Assembly: GCF_040702995.1 (NCBI RefSeq)
Contig: NZ_CP159992.1
Location: 2,815,501 to 2,879,500 of the forward strand
From: Paenibacillus sp. AN1007
GTDB lineage: Bacteria > Bacillota > Bacilli > Paenibacillales > Paenibacillaceae
Length of the DNA: 64,000 nt
Direction: 5' to 3'
The notes beneath the pieces were generated by a model. That model had not been told where the DNA came from. It worked only from the letters and a program-made list of their open reading frames with translations, and did no database searches. The number at the start of each line of letters is the position of its first letter. Position 1 is the stretch's first letter. Positions 60,175 through 64,000 of this stretch are shown piece after piece. The position numbers were made by a program, and so were the translations under genes.

Positions 60175-60534
60175 CTACTGCGCTGGCAGCGGGACAGGAG
60201 CGATGCCTTCCACGGTGACATTCACCGCATGAATGGATAACCCGGTAAGATGCTCTACCTGCTCAATGACTTTATGCTGCAATTCTCTGCAAACTTCATG
60301 TACTTTACTGCCGTAATGCACGATGATTTTAACGTTAATCTCCAAATGATGATCTTCTCTATGGATAGTAACTCCCTGCTGCAGGCTGCGGCCGCTCCAT
60401 ATTTTGCCGATACGTTCTGCCAATCCCGCTGACATTGAGGCAATTCCACGGGTGGCTGTTGTTATTTTACCGACCATTTTGGAGATGACATCATCCGATA
60501 TTTCGATAAGACCTGTCGTTTTTTGAATCAGCAT
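60175..60534 (-). CDS. Asp23/Gls24 family envelope stress response protein
   Basis: 119-residue Asp23/Gls24-family protein (YloU/YqhY-like), membrane-associated in Staphylococcus and linked to envelope or acetyl-CoA carboxylase regulation in Bacillus. Family segments: GLIEISDDVISKMVGKITT, GRSLQQGVTIHRED, INVKIIVHYGSKVHEVCREL and VNVTVEGI. GGAGG lies eight bases before the ATG. It is followed by the GNAT gene after about 50 bases. The specific role is unknown. Confidence 0.9.
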   Translation of the reverse strand: MLIQKTTGLIEISDDVISKMVGKITTATRGIASMSAGLAERIGKIWSGRSLQQGVTIHREDHHLEINVKIIVHYGSKVHEVCRELQHKVIEQVEHLTGLSIHAVNVTVEGIAPVPLPAQ

Positions 60535-60626
60535 ATGAATCGCCTCCGTAATTTTTGATAGATAATTATATCATTTAATTAAAATATATATCATCTTGAA
60601 ATAAAATTCAACTTTTCAGTATAAAA

Positions 60627-60653
60627 CAAAAAAACCGCAAATTTTTGCGGTTT
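60627..60653 (-). terminator. Terminator of the S9 peptidase gene
   Basis: AAACCGCAAA/TTTGCGGTTT perfect ten-base stem with a two-base loop and seven U on the minus strand. Confidence 0.85.
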
Positions 60654-60726
60654 CCGGCTTTCATTTATGGAAAAAATGTATCAATATAAGCGCCACTTCA
60701 TTATGGCTTGTTGAACGCAGTGTAAT

Positions 60727-62826
60727 CTACAGATAATCATTAAACCAAGCGATCACCTGTTCAAAACAGTCAACGCGAAGCGAAGGTTTGCCGCTTTTTA
60801 ACAAAGAATGATTTGAACCCGGATAACGAATCAGCTTGGTGGTTTTGCCGTAACGCTTCAAGGTTGTATACAGCTCCTCTGCCTGAGCAATAGGCGTGCG
60901 GTAATCCTCTTCCCCATGCATAATCAGCAGTGGCGTTTCGATGTTATGCGCATGAGCGAGCGGGGAACGGGACCACAGATAAGCAGCATGCTCCGCAGGA
61001 TTGCCTCCAATTACGCCTTCTACATAGGAAATTCCAATATCGCTTGTGCCATACATGGACAGCCAATTAGAGATGCATCGCTGTGTCACAGCGGCTTTAA
61101 AACGGTTGGAATGAGCAGCGATCCAGTTGGTCATAACACCTCCGTAACTCCCACCTGCAGCGCCCAAACGGAATTCATCCAATATTTCGTAAGATGACAA
61201 GGCATGATCCACAGCTTCCATCAAATCCCGATAATCACCACCGGCGAAATCACCCCTACAGGCTCTGGCGAACTCCTGTCCATAGCCCATACTGCCGCGA
61301 GGATTAACCCATAAGACAGCATATCCTTCGGCGAGAAGGGTCTGCATTTCATGACTGAACGCTCCCGTATACATCGCGTGAGGGCCGCCATGAATCTGCA
61401 AAATCAAAGGAAGTTTCTTCTTGAGTCCGATTTCTCCTCTTGGGTTTACGGATGCTGCTTCATCTGAATTCACAGCTGCAGTCGATTCCATTTCTGCCAA
61501 GTCAGGCACTGCCAGCCACCCTTGGATTAACCAGCCGTCTGATGATGGGAATTCGATCCGCACGGGAGGATTTACGATCCGTTTAGCCATAAACTCATCA
61601 TTGCGGCGGGTGAGCCTGGTCATGGTACCGCTCCCCATCTCTACAGTGTACAGCTCTCCGGGGTGTGTATCCGTTAAGACTGCAGCCACCAGCGTTTTCT
61701 CATCAGCAGCAATTGTATATTGATATACATCCTTCTCTCCCGGAGGCGTGATCGTTTCGCAGCCGCCATCTGGCTGAATCCGGTATACATCCACGCTGCC
61801 TTGACAGGTGCCCAGTACATAAACCCCCTGCTTTGGAAACGAGCGGCTGATGATCGGCGAAGGGGAAGCAGCTGCCGACTTCATATCTCCCAGTGCAGCA
61901 TTACCGATCTGCATGTCTAAATCGGGTGCGACCAGCCTGGGTACACCTCGCTGCACCGGAATGGTAAACAGTTGATGATGACTTCCACTCCCATATTTGC
62001 GATCACTGGCGATCAAAATAAGCTGTTTACCATCCGGTGTGAAGGAGAACTGGGTAATCTGCAGACTGGAATCTGTTATTTTATAAGGCACTGCTTCCTC
62101 CCCCGCTTCTACAGTAATCATGAAGACGTCCGTATGGTGAAGCAGGTCCGGGTCAGCTTCCTCTTCTTGTACTTGTTTTGAAATAAATGCAAGCTTCTGG
62201 CTGTCCGGTGACCAGACCGGTGTAGTGATGTTCCACAATCCCGATGTCAACTGTGTGATGTGTCCGCTAATCATCTCGTACACAAACAAGTGACTGTATT
62301 GACCATCCCACCACCCTGCGCCTTCGGCCTTTGGCGTGGTTCGCTCATACACGCTTCCGCGCAATACAGATGACAGCTGGACAGCCGGTTCAGCGTTTTC
62401 GTCTTTCGGGTTTTCGTCATCTCCGGGTTGAACTTGACCCGAATGAACTTTACTGGTAAAAGCGATATATTTCCCATCTGGTGACCAGCTGTAACTCGAT
62501 ATTTTACGTTCAGGAGATATAAGCATAACCGGTTCTGATCCCTCCGGATCAAGAGACCACAATCCTTTCCCCCCCTGAGTCGAGCGGAGAAAAGTCAGCC
62601 TGCTGCCATCAGGTGACCATGCAGGCGATGAATCATGCATTCCGTGAGTCAATGCTACATCTTCTGTTCCATCCAGTGAAATCCCCCGAATCTGTGTGCT
62701 GTATTCGTTCTTTGCCTGATCAATGGTTTGTTCGACGTATGCAACCTGCCCGCTTGCGCTAATGACAGGCTGACTGATCCAGCGGTAGTGATACAGATCC
62801 TCCGGTGTAATCGGGCTTTTATTCAT
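60727..62826 (-). CDS. S9 family acyl-peptide hydrolase/prolyl oligopeptidase-like peptidase
   Basis: About 699 residues: an N-terminal seven-bladed beta-propeller with WD40-like PD40 repeats (SPAWSPDGSRLTFLR, SYSWSPDGKYIAFTS, TPVWSPDSQKLAFIS) and a C-terminal alpha/beta-hydrolase domain with nucleophile GGSYGGVMTNW, acid in HGEEDYRTP and histidine in YPGSNHSL. YuxL-like. The ATG at 62826 has AGGGAG eight bases upstream; another in-frame ATG lies at 62832. It follows the oligopeptide permease by about 20 bases, so it probably processes imported peptides in the cytoplasm. Confidence 0.93.
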   Translation of the reverse strand: MNKSPITPEDLYHYRWISQPVISASGQVAYVEQTIDQAKNEYSTQIRGISLDGTEDVALTHGMHDSSPAWSPDGSRLTFLRSTQGGKGLWSLDPEGSEPVMLISPERKISSYSWSPDGKYIAFTSKVHSGQVQPGDDENPKDENAEPAVQLSSVLRGSVYERTTPKAEGAGWWDGQYSHLFVYEMISGHITQLTSGLWNITTPVWSPDSQKLAFISKQVQEEEADPDLLHHTDVFMITVEAGEEAVPYKITDSSLQITQFSFTPDGKQLILIASDRKYGSGSHHQLFTIPVQRGVPRLVAPDLDMQIGNAALGDMKSAAASPSPIISRSFPKQGVYVLGTCQGSVDVYRIQPDGGCETITPPGEKDVYQYTIAADEKTLVAAVLTDTHPGELYTVEMGSGTMTRLTRRNDEFMAKRIVNPPVRIEFPSSDGWLIQGWLAVPDLAEMESTAAVNSDEAASVNPRGEIGLKKKLPLILQIHGGPHAMYTGAFSHEMQTLLAEGYAVLWVNPRGSMGYGQEFARACRGDFAGGDYRDLMEAVDHALSSYEILDEFRLGAAGGSYGGVMTNWIAAHSNRFKAAVTQRCISNWLSMYGTSDIGISYVEGVIGGNPAEHAAYLWSRSPLAHAHNIETPLLIMHGEEDYRTPIAQAEELYTTLKRYGKTTKLIRYPGSNHSLLKSGKPSLRVDCFEQVIAWFNDYL

Positions 62827-62846
62827 AGCCATATCTCCCTTCTGTT

Positions 62847-63776
62847 TTATTTATGAGTTGACTCTGTACGCGGATCAAGGACATCACGCAACCAATCACC
62901 GAGGAAAATGACACCCAGCACGGTAAACGTAATCGCAAGACCCGGGAATGCTGCAACCCACCAGCTTGTTGCCACGTACTGCCGACCATCACTTAACATG
63001 CCGCCCCACGATACATCCGGCGGTTTAATCCCCAGCCCGAGGAAGCTGAGCGAAGCTTCCATGATGATCGTTGTACCCACATTCATGCCGCAGATGACAA
63101 TAAACGAGGAGAGAATATTAGGCAAAATATGCTTTATAATCAAACGTCCGTTCTTAGCCCCAATGGATCGGGCTGCAAATACGAAATCACGCTCTTTAAT
63201 GCTGAGCACTTCACTTCTCACGACTCGTGTGAATGGAACCCAGTTCGTTACACCGATAACCAAGATCAGTGTTGTCATCCCCGGACCAACAATTGCCATT
63301 ACAACAAGCATAAACAGAATTGTCGGGATGGCCATGAAGGCATCACCCACACGCATAATCAGAGCATCCAGCCATTTTCCATAGAATCCGGATATCAAAC
63401 CCAAGATCGCTCCGAGGATTCCGGAGACAATCACAGCGCCCATACCCACAATCAAAGATACGCGAGCGCCATACACGATTCGGCTCCACATATCTCTGCC
63501 CAGGTTGTCGGTTCCCAGCCAGTATTCGGCTGTTCCGCCTTCAAGCCATACAGGTGGTTTGAGACGGTTCAGCGGACTAACTGCTGCCGGGTCATGACTG
63601 GTAAGCAGAGGTGCGGCTATGGCAATCAGGACAACAACCAATACAAGCACCGCACCGAATGATCCGGTCCTGCTGATGATGAGCTGATGCCAGATGGAGC
63701 GAATTCCGTTGGATATAGGCTGGTTATGATTGTTCTGTGCTGTACCCGGAACTGAAACTTCATTATTGTCTCTCAT
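62847..63776 (-). CDS. Oligopeptide ABC transporter permease (DppC/OppC type)
   Basis: 309-residue membrane permease of a peptide/nickel importer. The first helix (FGAVLVLVVVLIAIAAPLL) is followed by LLTSHDPAAVSPLNRLKPP, WLGTDNLGRDMWSRIVYGAR, and the EAA loop FAARSIGAKNGRLIIKHILPN. The ATG at 63776 is chosen because GGGAGG lies eight bases upstream; a GTG at 63785 sits inside the RBS. Directly downstream of the OppB-type gene, upstream of the S9 peptidase. Confidence 0.93.
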   Translation of the reverse strand: MRDNNEVSVPGTAQNNHNQPISNGIRSIWHQLIISRTGSFGAVLVLVVVLIAIAAPLLTSHDPAAVSPLNRLKPPVWLEGGTAEYWLGTDNLGRDMWSRIVYGARVSLIVGMGAVIVSGILGAILGLISGFYGKWLDALIMRVGDAFMAIPTILFMLVVMAIVGPGMTTLILVIGVTNWVPFTRVVRSEVLSIKERDFVFAARSIGAKNGRLIIKHILPNILSSFIVICGMNVGTTIIMEASLSFLGLGIKPPDVSWGGMLSDGRQYVATSWWVAAFPGLAITFTVLGVIFLGDWLRDVLDPRTESTHK

Positions 63777-63791
63777 CAATCGCACCTCCCT

Positions 63792-64000
63792 CTAGTCATA
63801 TTTGATACGCGGGTCCAGCAGCCTGTACGACACATCGGTCATAATATTGACAATCACGACGATAAAAGCGATGACAAACACGGCAGCTTGTACAATAGCC
63901 ATGTCATGGGTATTTACTGCCACAACAAGCAGCTGTCCCAAACCAGGCCAGGAGAATACCGTTTCCGTAATCAGAGTGCCCCCGATCAAACTGGTAAACT
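63792..64000 (-). CDS. Oligopeptide ABC transporter permease (DppB/OppB type), truncated by window edge
   Basis: Only the last 69 codons are in the window; the frame is open to the edge. The C-terminal signature SLIGGTLITETVFSWPGLGQ and NIMTDVSYRLLDPRIKYD identify the OppB/DppB family. It is separated from the OppC gene by 15 bases and presumably preceded by the rest of the opp operon. Confidence 0.9.
   Translation of the reverse strand, partial: FTSLIGGTLITETVFSWPGLGQLLVVAVNTHDMAIVQAAVFVIAFIVVIVNIMTDVSYRLLDPRIKYD

Noticed and set aside
1..64000. Mobile elements, CRISPR arrays, tRNA or rRNA genes
   Set aside because: No transposase or integrase coding, spaced direct repeat array, or cloverleaf-like sequence was recognised in reading through the window.

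Overview
The window is chromosomal DNA of a low-to-mid GC, endospore-forming Firmicute, most likely a Paenibacillus. Supporting evidence: a gerA/gerB/gerC-type germinant receptor operon, bacillithiol deacetylase genes (yojF-bshB2), a secreted protein with a copper-amine-oxidase-type stalk domain fused to a GH18 domain, an AraC-controlled sugar ABC operon, AGGAGG-type ribosome binding sites with many GTG and TTG starts, and compact U-tract terminators. No rRNA, tRNA, CRISPR array, transposase or prophage gene was seen. Most genes lie on the minus strand.

Layout. 1-4 kb: partial uppP, a hypothetical gene, and metE with a MET-box-like palindrome. 4-8.4 kb: a nosD-nosL-nosY-nosF-tlpA copper/ABC accessory operon with no nosZ next to it. 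8.4-13.7 kb: yojF-bshB2, a DUF817 gene, a small membrane protein, murB, and an SDR oxidoreductase behind a MerR-type 19-bp-spacer promoter. 13.9-19 kb: an AgrC/LytTR two-component pair flanked by a large serine hydrolase and a small secreted lipase; a 9-N12-9 direct repeat lies in front of the regulator. 19.1-21.8 kb: signal-less proteins with almost no lysine, one a six-Asp-box sialidase-like propeller. 22-27.9 kb: stalk-GH18 protein and a ger operon with a sigma-G-like promoter. 28-32.3 kb: a CUT1 sugar ABC operon and its AraC regulator. 32.4-37.4 kb: MaoC hydratase, aminotransferase, and a type III PKS-methyltransferase-flavoprotein operon. 37.8-46.4 kb: esterase, YjbR protein, DEAD-box helicase, pentapeptide protein, methyltransferase, MarR-threonine aldolase pair, ABC exporter. 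46.7-52.7 kb: an OmpR-type two-component system followed by two hydrolase genes that share the same operator and promoter layout, both with apparent frameshifts. 52.7-56.8 kb: DadA-like oxidase, LysR regulator, divergent dapA paralogue, TetR regulator. 57-60.5 kb: an Lsa-type ABC-F gene behind a leader peptide ORF and possible attenuator, a second pentapeptide protein, GNAT, Asp23/Gls24 protein. 60.7-64 kb: S9 peptidase downstream of oligopeptide permease genes, the last one cut by the window edge.

How it fits together. The strongest themes are small self-contained regulatory circuits. Two separate two-component systems each sit directly upstream of a class C beta-lactamase-fold serine hydrolase. 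Several regulators face recognisable operators: two 15-bp MarR palindromes 33 bp apart, a LysR palindrome between lysR and dapA, and ATGAACA direct repeats with 11-bp periodicity. The most chemically interesting locus is the type III PKS operon, whose gene set and order match the Streptomyces srsABC phenolic-lipid pathway. All functional statements are read from sequence and family knowledge only; no database search was run.
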